Shown: positions 1 through 6,778 of the stretch, one piece after another
Layout of the letters: the number at the start of each line of letters is the position of its first letter
How positions within the stretch are numbered: the stretch's first letter is position 1
Assembly (NCBI GenBank): GCA_001770935.1
Contig: MESI01000023.1
Coordinates: 1 to 53,216 of the forward strand
Source of the DNA: Burkholderiales bacterium RIFCSPLOWO2_12_FULL_61_40
GTDB lineage: Bacteria > Pseudomonadota > Gammaproteobacteria > Burkholderiales > Burkholderiaceae_C
Length of the DNA: 53,216 nucleotides
Direction of reading: 5' to 3'
Translations under genes and position numbers: made by a program
The notes under the pieces: model-generated
Told to the model about the DNA's origin: nothing
What the model saw: the letters and a program-made list of their open reading frames with translations, nothing else
Database searches by the model: none

Positions 1-1
1 T

Positions 2-133
2 CGGGTACCCGGCACCCGTGAACTGGTAGTGCATGAAAACTACGTTGTGCCCTACCGCGTGAAAGGTGACACCGTGCAGATCATCCGTATCCAGCACGTC
101 GCCCGGTTATGGCCCAGGCAGTTTGGATCATGA
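2..133 (+). CDS. RelE/ParE-type toxin, C-terminal fragment (cut by window edge)
   Basis: The last 43 residues of a protein that starts before the window. The tail has a GTRELVVHENYVVPYRV segment followed by a VQIIRIQHVARLWP end. This is the C-terminal beta-sheet and final helix pattern of the RelE/ParE toxin superfamily, which are mRNA interferases or gyrase poisons paired with a small antitoxin. The antitoxin gene, normally just upstream, is outside the window, so I cannot tell RelE from ParE or show that the toxin is intact. No gene follows for about 180 bases. The neighbourhood (a broken gene, a repeat and a second toxin-antitoxin-like cassette) looks accessory. Confidence 0.7.
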   Translation, partial: RVPGTRELVVHENYVVPYRVKGDTVQIIRIQHVARLWPRQFGS

Positions 134-239
134 CTCTGCCAACTCCACAGATCTGCCCGCCGCCCGCTGGCTATGCGGGTTGCCGATACCTACCCAATAC
201 GGCTTCACGCTGGGACAGGTGAGCAGAGCGAATTTTAAA

Positions 240-304
240 AATGATTTTTGCTATTGTTTTAATAGCTTCTTGCGCACATTCCACGGGGGCCAAAGGCTGA
301 TTTT
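240..304 (+). repeat. Dispersed intergenic stem-loop repeat, copy 1
   Basis: One of four copies of an approximately 60-base element. It runs from TTTTTGCTATT through ATAGCTTCTTGCGCA and CCACGGGGGCC to AAAGGCTGATTTT. The ends can pair: AGCTT at 264-268 with AGGCT at 294-298, with one G-T wobble. It sits just upstream of the start codon of the DUF296 gene at 318, so it would lie in that gene's leader. I recall similar sequences between genes in Comamonadaceae genomes but could not check this. Confidence 0.75.
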
Positions 305-317
305 ATATGGAATCGTG

Positions 318-734
318 ATGAAAACCCTTCCCATCCGCCTGACCCCCGGCTAAGACCTGCGCACCGCACTGGAAGCCGCCGTGCAAAGCCAAAACTGCCA
401 CGCTGCATTTGTGCTTTCTGGCATCGGCAGCCTGTCCACCGCTGGCCTGCGGTTTGCCGGCCCGGATCAGCCCGAGCGCCTGACGGGCGACCTGGAAATC
501 CTCAGCTTGTCGGGCACGGTAGCGTTTGACGGCGCCAAGAGCAGCTCGCACCTGCACATGGCCCTGAGCACGTCCACCGGTCAGGTGCTGGGCGGGCATG
601 TGGCGGCGGGCTGCATCGTGCGCACCACGGAAGAGGTGCTGCTGGCCCTGCTGACCGAATGGGAGTTTGCACGCGAGCCAGATGCACTGACGGGGTATGA
701 CGAGCTGCTGGTGCGGGCGCGGAAGGTGGTCTAG
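318..734 (+). pseudogene. DUF296/PCC-domain DNA-binding-like protein, interrupted by an in-frame TAA
   Basis: Reading from ATG 318 gives MKTLPIRLTPG and then a TAA at 351-353. The same frame continues without another stop to TAG at 732-734 as DLRTALEAAV and the rest of a PCC/DUF296 domain. That domain has the hydrophobic core (AAFVLSGIGSLSTAGLRF), a GTVAFDGAKSSSHLHMALS segment and the closing GGHVAAGCIVRTTEEVLL. In this family the sequence PG-x-DLR at the N-terminus is normally continuous, so the stop replaces one residue. Internal initiation at GTG 381 would give a 117-residue protein lacking the first strand. PCC-domain proteins form trimers and in plants bind AT-rich DNA; the bacterial role is unknown. 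The gene is probably dead or reduced, unless the stop is read through or is a sequencing error. Confidence 0.75.
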
Positions 735-787
735 CAGACTGCCCCGGAGTTGTTGTGTTGTCATATGCGGCATGCAATTAACATTCG

Positions 788-842
788 TTGCTGGCTTTCT
801 GTGATTGGGGTTATATGCTGTATGCATATTGAATACAATGCA
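788..842 (+). promoter_or_regulatory. Promoter and inverted-repeat operator of the HTH/nucleotidyltransferase cassette
   Basis: A sigma70-like pair, TTGCTG (788-793) and TATATG (812-817) with 18 bases between them, predicts transcription starting near 824. That leaves only about 14 bases before ATG 838. Two nested inverted repeats cover the start site: TGTAT-N9-ATACA at 819-837, and TGCAT...ATGCA at 823-842, which reaches into the first codons. This is the layout of an autoregulated toxin-antitoxin operator, with the winged-helix product of the first gene as the natural ligand. The elements are seen in the sequence; the regulation is inferred. Confidence 0.45.
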
Positions 843-1401
843 AACCATGAGTTCATCTGGCATCAAATCCCGTCTCGGCCACGCGCAGTGGTCGCTCAAG
901 CCTCAAGACTTGGCTATGGCTTTCAAGTTGGTGTGCATGGCAGGGCAAAGGTTGCCCTACGTGGCGCTGGCGCAGGCCATGCAGATGTCGCAATTTGAAG
1001 CCCACGCCTGCATGGCGCGCCTGAGCGGTGCGCGGCTTTTAACCGAAATCAATGACGCGCCCGCACTGGTAATGGCCGCATTCCGGCCCCTGGTGTTGCA
1101 TGGCGCTGCTTACTTTTTCCCGGCAGTGCGCGGTGAGATCACCATGGGTTTCCCCACTGCATATGGTGTGGAGCCCCTCAAGTCCAAGGTGTTATTTACA
1201 GATGAGATGCCGCCCGTGTGGCCGCATGCCGACGGCCCGGTGCGCGGCAGTGCGCTGCTGCCGCTGTACCCCAAGCTGCCTTTGGCTGCCTTAGCGGATC
1301 AGCCCTTCTATGAGTTGCTCGCTTTGTTTGATGCCTTGCGCATAGGCCAGGCGCGCGAGCGTGAAATGGCCCGCAAATTTTTGGAAGAAAGGCTGAGTTG
1401 A
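838..1401 (+). CDS. Winged-helix protein paired with nucleotidyltransferase (antitoxin/regulator candidate)
   Basis: A 187-residue protein. ATG 838 or ATG 847 can serve as start; both follow the predicted promoter closely and no clear Shine-Dalgarno is visible. An N-terminal winged-helix HTH spans about residues 20-70 (SLKPQDLAMAFKLV, then LPYVALAQAMQMSQFEAHA, then a RLSGARLL wing). The C-terminal half carries an LVLHGAAYFFPAVRGE...GFPTAYG...PPVWPHADGPVRG...LPLYP block and ends in a helix with ALFDALRIGQARERE. I recognise this arrangement as a recurrent partner of orphan nucleotidyltransferases but know of no established function. It overlaps the next gene at TGATG, so the two are translationally coupled. 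By analogy with AbiEi it may be the DNA-binding antitoxin; that is inference. Confidence 0.65.
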   Translation: MQTMSSSGIKSRLGHAQWSLKPQDLAMAFKLVCMAGQRLPYVALAQAMQMSQFEAHACMARLSGARLLTEINDAPALVMAAFRPLVLHGAAYFFPAVRGEITMGFPTAYGVEPLKSKVLFTDEMPPVWPHADGPVRGSALLPLYPKLPLAALADQPFYELLALFDALRIGQAREREMARKFLEERLS

Positions 1402-2123
1402 TGGCTGCACTGAATAACCCGAATCTCGCCATTCTGGAACTGGTGGCGAAAGCCCTTGGCCCCGTGTGTGACAGTGTGATTTTTGTGGGCGGTTGCGCCA
1501 CTGGCCTGCTGCTCACGCTGGAGCGGCCAGACCGTATCCGCATCACCGAAGACGTGGATATCGTGGCCCAGGCGCTCACGGTGCACGACTACCACGCGAT
1601 AGAGAAGCAAGTCAGGGCCCAGGGTTTCAGCAATGACATGCGCCCCGATGCGCCCATTTGCCGGTGGGTCTACCAAAACGTCACCCTTGATTTGATGCCC
1701 ACGGTGAAAGACATTTTGGGCTTTGCCAATCGCTGGTATCCCTTGGCCCTGCAGACTGCGGAACAAGTCACCTTGCCCAGTGGCGTGCACATCAAACTCA
1801 TCACGGCGCCGGTGTTCATCGGCACCAAGTTGGAAGCATTCAAAGACCGGGGCAGGCATGCCAACGGCAAACCTGATTATTTGGGCAGCCATGACATGGA
1901 AGACATCATTACTGTGGCCGACCGGCGTCCTGAGTTGTTTGCCGAGTGCAGCGCCGCAGCACCTGAGTTGCGCGCCTACTTGGGCACGGAATTTTCAGCT
2001 CTGTTTTCCGACCCCGAGTTTGAACAAGCCTTGTCCGGCCACTTGCCAGGCGACTCCTTCAGTCAGCAGCGGGCAAAACCCTTGGCTAAAACCTTACGCG
2101 AACTGTCAAAGCTTTCAACATGA
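1401..2123 (+). CDS. AbiEii/MNT-like nucleotidyltransferase (toxin candidate)
   Basis: A 240-residue protein starting at ATG 1401, which overlaps the upstream stop; a TTG two codons earlier is less likely. The nucleotidyltransferase core is visible: VGGCATGLLL (about residues 29-38), then, after a loop, ITEDVDIV with the metal-binding pair D51 and D53. A later KLEAFKDRGRH and SHDMEDIITVADRRPEL segment corresponds to the lysine/arginine and helical part seen in AbiEii/MNT-type enzymes. Such proteins transfer nucleotides to tRNA or to partner proteins and act as toxins in several systems. Here the gene lies between a DNA-binding partner and a nucleotide pyrophosphohydrolase, with overlaps on both sides. 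The substrate is unknown. The fold assignment is fairly safe; the toxin role is inference. Confidence 0.7.
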   Translation: MAALNNPNLAILELVAKALGPVCDSVIFVGGCATGLLLTLERPDRIRITEDVDIVAQALTVHDYHAIEKQVRAQGFSNDMRPDAPICRWVYQNVTLDLMPTVKDILGFANRWYPLALQTAEQVTLPSGVHIKLITAPVFIGTKLEAFKDRGRHANGKPDYLGSHDMEDIITVADRRPELFAECSAAAPELRAYLGTEFSALFSDPEFEQALSGHLPGDSFSQQRAKPLAKTLRELSKLST

Positions 2124-2470
2124 ACAGCGACCTCCAATCCCTAACCCAGTCCCTGCGTGACTTCGCCCAGGTGCGCGATTGGGAGCAGTTTCACTCTCCC
2201 AAAAACCTGGCCTCGGCTTTGTCGGTGGAGGCAGCGGAATTGCTGGAGCATTTCCAGTGGATGACGGAAGCGCAAAGCCGCAAGCTGGATGCTGACAAGA
2301 CGGCGCAGGTGGCCGCCGAAGCGGCCGACGTATTGCTGTACCTGCTGCAGCTCTGCGACAAGCTGGGTATCGACTTGGCCGCAGCAGCGCGCGCCAAGCT
2401 GCTGGTCAACGCTGAGAAATACCCCGTTGCGCTGGCGCAGGGGTCCAGCAAAAAGTACACGGAGTTGTAG
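2120..2470 (+). CDS. MazG-like nucleotide pyrophosphohydrolase
   Basis: A 116-residue all-alpha NTP pyrophosphatase of the MazG-like/RS21-C6 (dCTPase) type. It shows the family's RDWEQFHSPKNLASAL N-terminus and the metal-binding pairs E37-x2-E40 (SVEAAELLEHFQW) and E67-x2-D70 (AAEAADVLLYLL). Family members hydrolyse (d)NTPs, often modified or dCTP-like, to the monophosphate and pyrophosphate. The start ATG overlaps the stop of the nucleotidyltransferase gene (ATGA), so it is the third cistron of that cassette. It could be an unrelated house-cleaning gene that has joined the operon. Alternatively it could act on the nucleotide pool used by the nucleotidyltransferase. Confidence 0.85.
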   Translation: MNSDLQSLTQSLRDFAQVRDWEQFHSPKNLASALSVEAAELLEHFQWMTEAQSRKLDADKTAQVAAEAADVLLYLLQLCDKLGIDLAAAARAKLLVNAEKYPVALAQGSSKKYTEL

Positions 2471-2480
2471 TTGCAATCAA

Positions 2481-2537
2481 GTCGCTATGCTTTTCATAGC
2501 TGCTTACGCAATGAATACGGGGGCTGGAGGCCTATTG
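2481..2537 (+). repeat. Dispersed intergenic stem-loop repeat, copy 2
   Basis: Same orientation as copy 1: CGCTATG, CATAGCTGCTTACGCA, ATACGGGGGCTGGAGGCC, TATTGCGC. It fills the gap between the convergent MazG-like gene and rhlE, and its last bases supply the rhlE stop codon (complement of CTA at 2532-2534). The terminal pairing ATAG...CTAT is kept but needs a bulge, so this copy is the least regular of the four. Confidence 0.7.
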
Positions 2538-3773
2538 CGCAGTGATTCGAGCTGCCGCAGCACGCAGTTTGTCCTTCTTGCTGGGACGTTTGCCCTTGAT
2601 GCCGCCATTGCCGGGGGCGGGCGGCACCTCGGTTTCGGTGGGTTCAAAGCCGGGCACATGCTCCAGGGGCAGGGCCAGGCCGTGGCGTTTTTCGATGAGG
2701 TGGAAGTGGGCTTCGGTGTCGGCGCTGACAAAGTTGACCGCCAGACCGCTTTCCCCGGCGCGGCCGGTGCGGCCGATGCGGTGGGTGTAGTCCACCGCAG
2801 AGCGGGGCAGGTCGTAGTTCACCACCACGGGCAGTTGGGCGATGTCGATGCCCCGGGCGGCCAAGTCGGTGGCGATGACCACGGTGACGCGGGAGGCCTT
2901 GAAGTCCATGAGTACCTGGTTGCGCTTGCCCTGGCTGAGCACGCCATGGAAGGGTTCGGCGTGGATATCGGCCTTGCGCAGCTTGTCGGCCACGATTTCG
3001 GCAGCGTGTTTGGTGGCAACAAACATCAAGACACGGCTCCAGGCGTTGTCCTGGATCAGGTGGCGCAGCAACTGGGTGCGTCGGCTGGGGTCCACGGCAA
3101 TGGCGCGTTGCTGGATGTCGGGCGCGTCTTGCGGGTTGGGCAGCACGTCCACCCGCACCGGGTCGTGCAGCAGGGTGTTGGCCAGCGCCTGCACCGATTG
3201 CGGAAAGGTGGCTGAGAAAAACAGGTTTTGCCGCTGGGCGGGCAGCAGCGCCAGGATGCGCTCGATTTCTTCGGCAAAGCCCAGGTCCAAGAGCCGGTCG
3301 GCTTCGTCCAGCACCAGGGTTTTGACGTCCGACAGGGTGAGCGCGTTGTGGTCTATCAAGTCCAGCAAGCGCCCTGGGGTGGCGACCATGATGTCGGTGC
3401 CGCCGCGCAGGCCCATCATTTGCGGGTTGATGGAGACCCCGCCAAACACGGTGGTGACCTTCATGGCCTGGGGCAGCAGGGTGGCCAGATTGCGGATTTC
3501 GTCGCCAACCTGGGCCGCCAGTTCCCGCGTGGGCACCAGAATCAGCGCGAGCACCCGCCGGGGGCTGTACAGCGTGCTTTGCTCCAGTTGTTGCAGCAGG
3601 GGTAGGGCGAAGGCCAGGGTCTTGCCCGAGCCGGTTTGCGCCGAGCCCAGCACATCGCGCCCTTGCAGCACGGGCGGGATGGCCAGCGTTTGGATGGGGG
3701 TGGGCGCGGCATAGGCTTTGGTGCTGACGGCGCGCAGGAGCGCAGGGGATAAACCCAGGGAAGAAAATGGCAT
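2532..3773 (-). CDS. rhlE: DEAD-box ATP-dependent RNA helicase, RhlE type
   Basis: A 413-residue helicase when started at the MPFSSLGLSPALL codon (CAT at 3771-3773), the usual RhlE start; the frame stays open further upstream only through a weak TTG. Motifs in order: Q-motif PTPIQ (residues 24-28), Walker A AQTGSGKT (45-52), PTRELAAQ (81-88), TPGR (132-135), DEAD (156-159), SAT (187-189), and the C-terminal ATDLAARGID and HRIGRTGRAG. The tail after about residue 385 is basic. RhlE remodels RNA in ribosome assembly and mRNA decay. It lies downstream of spoVR on the same strand, separated by a strong hairpin, and is convergent with the MazG-like gene. Confidence 0.93.
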   Translation of the reverse strand: MPFSSLGLSPALLRAVSTKAYAAPTPIQTLAIPPVLQGRDVLGSAQTGSGKTLAFALPLLQQLEQSTLYSPRRVLALILVPTRELAAQVGDEIRNLATLLPQAMKVTTVFGGVSINPQMMGLRGGTDIMVATPGRLLDLIDHNALTLSDVKTLVLDEADRLLDLGFAEEIERILALLPAQRQNLFFSATFPQSVQALANTLLHDPVRVDVLPNPQDAPDIQQRAIAVDPSRRTQLLRHLIQDNAWSRVLMFVATKHAAEIVADKLRKADIHAEPFHGVLSQGKRNQVLMDFKASRVTVVIATDLAARGIDIAQLPVVVNYDLPRSAVDYTHRIGRTGRAGESGLAVNFVSADTEAHFHLIEKRHGLALPLEHVPGFEPTETEVPPAPGNGGIKGKRPSKKDKLRAAAARITAQ

Positions 3774-3805
3774 GGAGATAGGCGCAAGGGCGCTTGGTAA
3801 GAGGG

Positions 3806-3831
3806 GGAACTGCGGTCCAAACCGCAGTTCC
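3806..3831. terminator. Perfect 11-bp-stem hairpin between spoVR and rhlE
   Basis: GGAACTGCGGT, loop CCAA, then ACCGCAGTTCC: an uninterrupted 11-bp stem with a 4-base loop. It lies 13 bases beyond the spoVR stop and about 33 bases before the rhlE start, on the strand both genes use. There is no run of T after the stem in the minus direction (CCCTCTTACC follows). It may therefore be a processing or mRNA-stability site, or a weak terminator, rather than a canonical intrinsic terminator. Confidence 0.6.
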
Positions 3832-3843
3832 AAGGAGCCCAGT

Positions 3844-5466
3844 TTACGCGGGACTGGAAACGGCCCACTCTTTGGTCACGGTGCCCGCGCTGTTCACACT
3901 CTCCAATCGCACCCCAAACCCCCATAAACGGGCCGCGTGTCTGAGCACTTCAAGAGTGCTTTCGCCCAGCGGGCGGTCCTGGTACTGGCTGTGCCGCAGG
4001 GTGAGGGTGCGGTCGCCGCGCAGGTTCACGTCCCACACCTGGATGTTGGGTTCGCGGGTGCCCAGGTCGTACTGCAGCGACAGGGATTGGCGGATGCGCT
4101 GGTAGCCGGCGTCGTCGTGGATGGCGGACACTTCCAGTTCGCTCTTTTTCTCGTCGTCATGGATGGCAAACAGGTGCATGTCGCGCATGAGTTTGGGCGA
4201 GAGAAATTGGCCAATAAAGCTCTCGTCCTTGAAGTTGCGCATGGCATGGTGCAGCGTGGGCAGCCAGGGCGCGCCCGCAATGTCGGGGAACCAGGCGCGG
4301 TCTTCTTCGGTGGGGGCATCGCAAATGCGCTTGATGTCGGTGTACATCGAAAAACCCAGCGCATAGGGGTTGATCCCGCTGTAGGCCCGGTGGTCCACGG
4401 GGGGCTGGTAGATGACGTTGGTGTGGGAGGTCATCCACTCCAGCATCACGCCGTCGCTCAGGTGGCCATCGTCGTACAGGGTGTTGAGCAGCTTGTGGTG
4501 CCAAAAGGTGGCCCAGCCTTCGTTCATGACCTGGGTTTGGCGCTGCGGGTAGAAGTACTGCGAGATTTTGCGCACAATGCGCACAATTTCCCGCTGCCAG
4601 GGCCGCAGCAGCGGGGCATTTTTTTCGATGAAGTAGAGCAGGTTTTCCTGGGGTTCCACGGGGAAGCGATCGGCCTTCAATGTCTGGTCGGCCACCCCTT
4701 CTTTGACCGGCACGGTACGCCACAGGTCATTGATCTGCTGCTGCGCATGGGCCTCGCGCTCTTTGCGTTCCTTGACCTCCTGGGCCAGGCTGCGCCGGCT
4801 GGGGCGGCGGTAGCGGTCCACGCCGTAGCTGGCCAAGGCATGGCAGGAGTCCAGAAAGGTCTCCATATCCTCCATGCCGTAGCGTTCTTCACATTCCGCC
4901 ACGTAGTTTCTGGCGTAGACCAGGTAGTCGATGATGCTGGATGCATCGGTCCACATGCGAAACAGGTAGTTGCCCTTGAAAAAACTGTTGTGGCCGTAGG
5001 CCGCGTGCGCAATCACCAGGGCCTGCATGGCGGTGGTGTTTTCCTCCATCAGGTAGGCGATACAGGGGTTGGAGTTGATGACGATTTCATAGGCCAGGCC
5101 CATGTGGCCCCGGCGGTATTTTTTTTCGGTGCTGATGAATTCCTTGCCGTAGCTCCAGTGGCGGTAGTTGATGGGCATGCCGACCGAGGCATAGGCATCC
5201 ATCATTTGCTCGGCGGTGATGATTTCCAGCTGGTTGGGGTAGGTGTCCAGGCCAAAACGCTCCGCGGTCTGGCGGATCACGTCGTGGTATTGGTCAATGA
5301 GTTCAAAGGTCCAGTCGCTGGGGTCAGGCAACGGGGTGGTGGCGCGCGGTGGCGCGGGCAGTGGCGCCTGCAAGATGGTGTTGGGCCGCCGGTCTCCGGT
5401 GGGCGGAACCTGCTTGAGGTTCTCCCATTGACGCCGCTCCAAAATGGGGTGTTTGCCAGGGTTCAT
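3844..5466 (-). CDS. spoVR: SpoVR family protein (YcgB-like)
   Basis: A 540-residue cytoplasmic protein with the full SpoVR domain from about residue 48. It includes the conserved MPINYRHWSYGKEF, AYEIVINSNPCIAYLMEENT, VIAHAAYGHNSFFK, HQVMNEGWATFWH-type and SGINPYALGF segments; His and Glu residues are spaced as if for a metal site. The biochemical function is unknown; the B. subtilis protein affects spore cortex and the E. coli one (ycgB) is a stress gene. The start ATG overlaps the stop of the yeaH-type gene by 4 bases (ATGA). It is the last gene of prkA-yeaH-spoVR, a module whose members act together in stationary phase and nitrogen starvation in other proteobacteria. Confidence 0.94.
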   Translation of the reverse strand: MNPGKHPILERRQWENLKQVPPTGDRRPNTILQAPLPAPPRATTPLPDPSDWTFELIDQYHDVIRQTAERFGLDTYPNQLEIITAEQMMDAYASVGMPINYRHWSYGKEFISTEKKYRRGHMGLAYEIVINSNPCIAYLMEENTTAMQALVIAHAAYGHNSFFKGNYLFRMWTDASSIIDYLVYARNYVAECEERYGMEDMETFLDSCHALASYGVDRYRRPSRRSLAQEVKERKEREAHAQQQINDLWRTVPVKEGVADQTLKADRFPVEPQENLLYFIEKNAPLLRPWQREIVRIVRKISQYFYPQRQTQVMNEGWATFWHHKLLNTLYDDGHLSDGVMLEWMTSHTNVIYQPPVDHRAYSGINPYALGFSMYTDIKRICDAPTEEDRAWFPDIAGAPWLPTLHHAMRNFKDESFIGQFLSPKLMRDMHLFAIHDDEKKSELEVSAIHDDAGYQRIRQSLSLQYDLGTREPNIQVWDVNLRGDRTLTLRHSQYQDRPLGESTLEVLRHAARLWGFGVRLESVNSAGTVTKEWAVSSPA

Positions 5467-6731
5467 GTGGGGGCCCCTTCCTTCTTGAAGAGGTCACGAA
5501 ACACCGGGTAGATCTGCGATGCTTCCGTGGCCTTGCGAATGGCAAAGTTGGCGTGTTTGCTTTGCAGCTGGACGTATTCCCGCCAGAGGTTTTGCTCTTC
5601 TTCGGCCACTTGCACATAGGCAAAGTAGCGCACCAGCGGTAGCAATTTGTCGGACAAAACCTCGGTGCAGCGGGCGCTGTCGTCGGAAAAGTTGTCGCCG
5701 TCACTGGCCTGCGCACCGTAGATATTCCAGTCGCCATGCGGGTAGCGGGCCTGGATGATCTGGTGCATCAGCACCAGCGCGCTGCTGACCACGGTGCCGC
5801 CGGTCTCGGTGGCGTGAAAAAACGTGTCTTCGTCGACCTCTTGCGCCTGGGTGTGGTGGCGTATGAAGACGATGTCGATCTTTTCATAGTGCCGCGTCAA
5901 GAACAGGTAGAGCAGGGTAAAGAAGCGCTTGGACAGGTCTTTGCGCTCCTGGTCCATGGAGCCCGATACGTCCATCAGACAAAACATGACCGCTTTGCTG
6001 GTGGGCACAGGCACCCGCACGCGGTTGCGAAAGTACAGGTCAATGGGGTCCAAAAACGGAATTTTGCTCAGGCGTCTCTTCAACTCCAGAATTTCACGCT
6101 CCAGCGCCACAATTTCCGTTTCACGTCCCTTTGGAAATCGTTTGAATTCGGCCAGCAAGGCTTCTTTTTCCACCAGCGCGTTGCGTGAGGATGTGCCCAT
6201 GGCAATGCGCCGTCCCAGGGCTCCGCGCATGGAGCGCACGATGTGCAGGTTGTTGGGCGTGCCATCGTGGGAGTAACCGGCGCGGTGGCTTTTCCATTCG
6301 GGGTTGTCCCCAATCTGGGTGCGCAGCAGGTGGGGCAAGGCCAGGTCTTCAAAGAAGATTTGCATGAACTCTTCTTTGCTCAGGGTGAAAGTGAAGTCGT
6401 CTTCTCCCTCCCCCGTGTCGCTGGCTTGGCTGCCACGCCCTCCGGCCCCGCCCTTGGGTCGGGCGATGCGGTCACCGCGCACATAGTCTTTGTTGCCGGG
6501 GTGCACGGTATCGCGAATGCCGCCTTTGCCGTGGTGAAACACCGGCTCCCCAATGTCTTTTTTGGGAATGGTGATGTTTTCGGCCTGCTCCATGTTGCGG
6601 ATGCCCCGGCCCGAGACTGCTTTGCGCACCGCCTCGCCAATTTGGTCTTTGTAGCGGCGCAAAAAGCGTTCGCGGTTTCCTATGGACTTGTTCTTGCCCG
6701 ATAGGCGGCGGTCAATGATCTGAAGGGCCAT
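5463..6731 (-). CDS. yeaH: DUF444 family protein, YeaH/YhbH type (VWA-like)
   Basis: A 422-residue protein starting at ATG 6731, preceded by a strong GGAGG. The N-terminus has the family's DRRLSGKNKSIGNRERFLRRY signature, followed by a Gly-rich linker near residues 92-110. The C-terminal half is a von Willebrand A-like domain with a MIDAS motif DVSGS (254-258) and a later GGT. It is co-conserved with PrkA and SpoVR and is thought to work in the same starvation response; the mechanism is unknown. It lies 47 bases after prkA and overlaps spoVR, so the three are one operon. Confidence 0.93.
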   Translation of the reverse strand: MALQIIDRRLSGKNKSIGNRERFLRRYKDQIGEAVRKAVSGRGIRNMEQAENITIPKKDIGEPVFHHGKGGIRDTVHPGNKDYVRGDRIARPKGGAGGRGSQASDTGEGEDDFTFTLSKEEFMQIFFEDLALPHLLRTQIGDNPEWKSHRAGYSHDGTPNNLHIVRSMRGALGRRIAMGTSSRNALVEKEALLAEFKRFPKGRETEIVALEREILELKRRLSKIPFLDPIDLYFRNRVRVPVPTSKAVMFCLMDVSGSMDQERKDLSKRFFTLLYLFLTRHYEKIDIVFIRHHTQAQEVDEDTFFHATETGGTVVSSALVLMHQIIQARYPHGDWNIYGAQASDGDNFSDDSARCTEVLSDKLLPLVRYFAYVQVAEEEQNLWREYVQLQSKHANFAIRKATEASQIYPVFRDLFKKEGAPT

Positions 6732-6778
6732 GGTGATCCTCCATCAGTGATGGAAAGCAGCAGCGCGTCCCGGCGCCT

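Noticed and set aside
134..239. Possible gene remnant between the toxin tail and repeat copy 1
   Set aside because: A short open frame exists but shows no family resemblance and no start signal.
3937..5511. Open frame of over 500 codons on the + strand opposite spoVR
   Set aside because: It is a shadow of a GC-rich gene. The product has no recognisable motif, is rich in Gly/Val/His, and the minus strand carries clear SpoVR domains.
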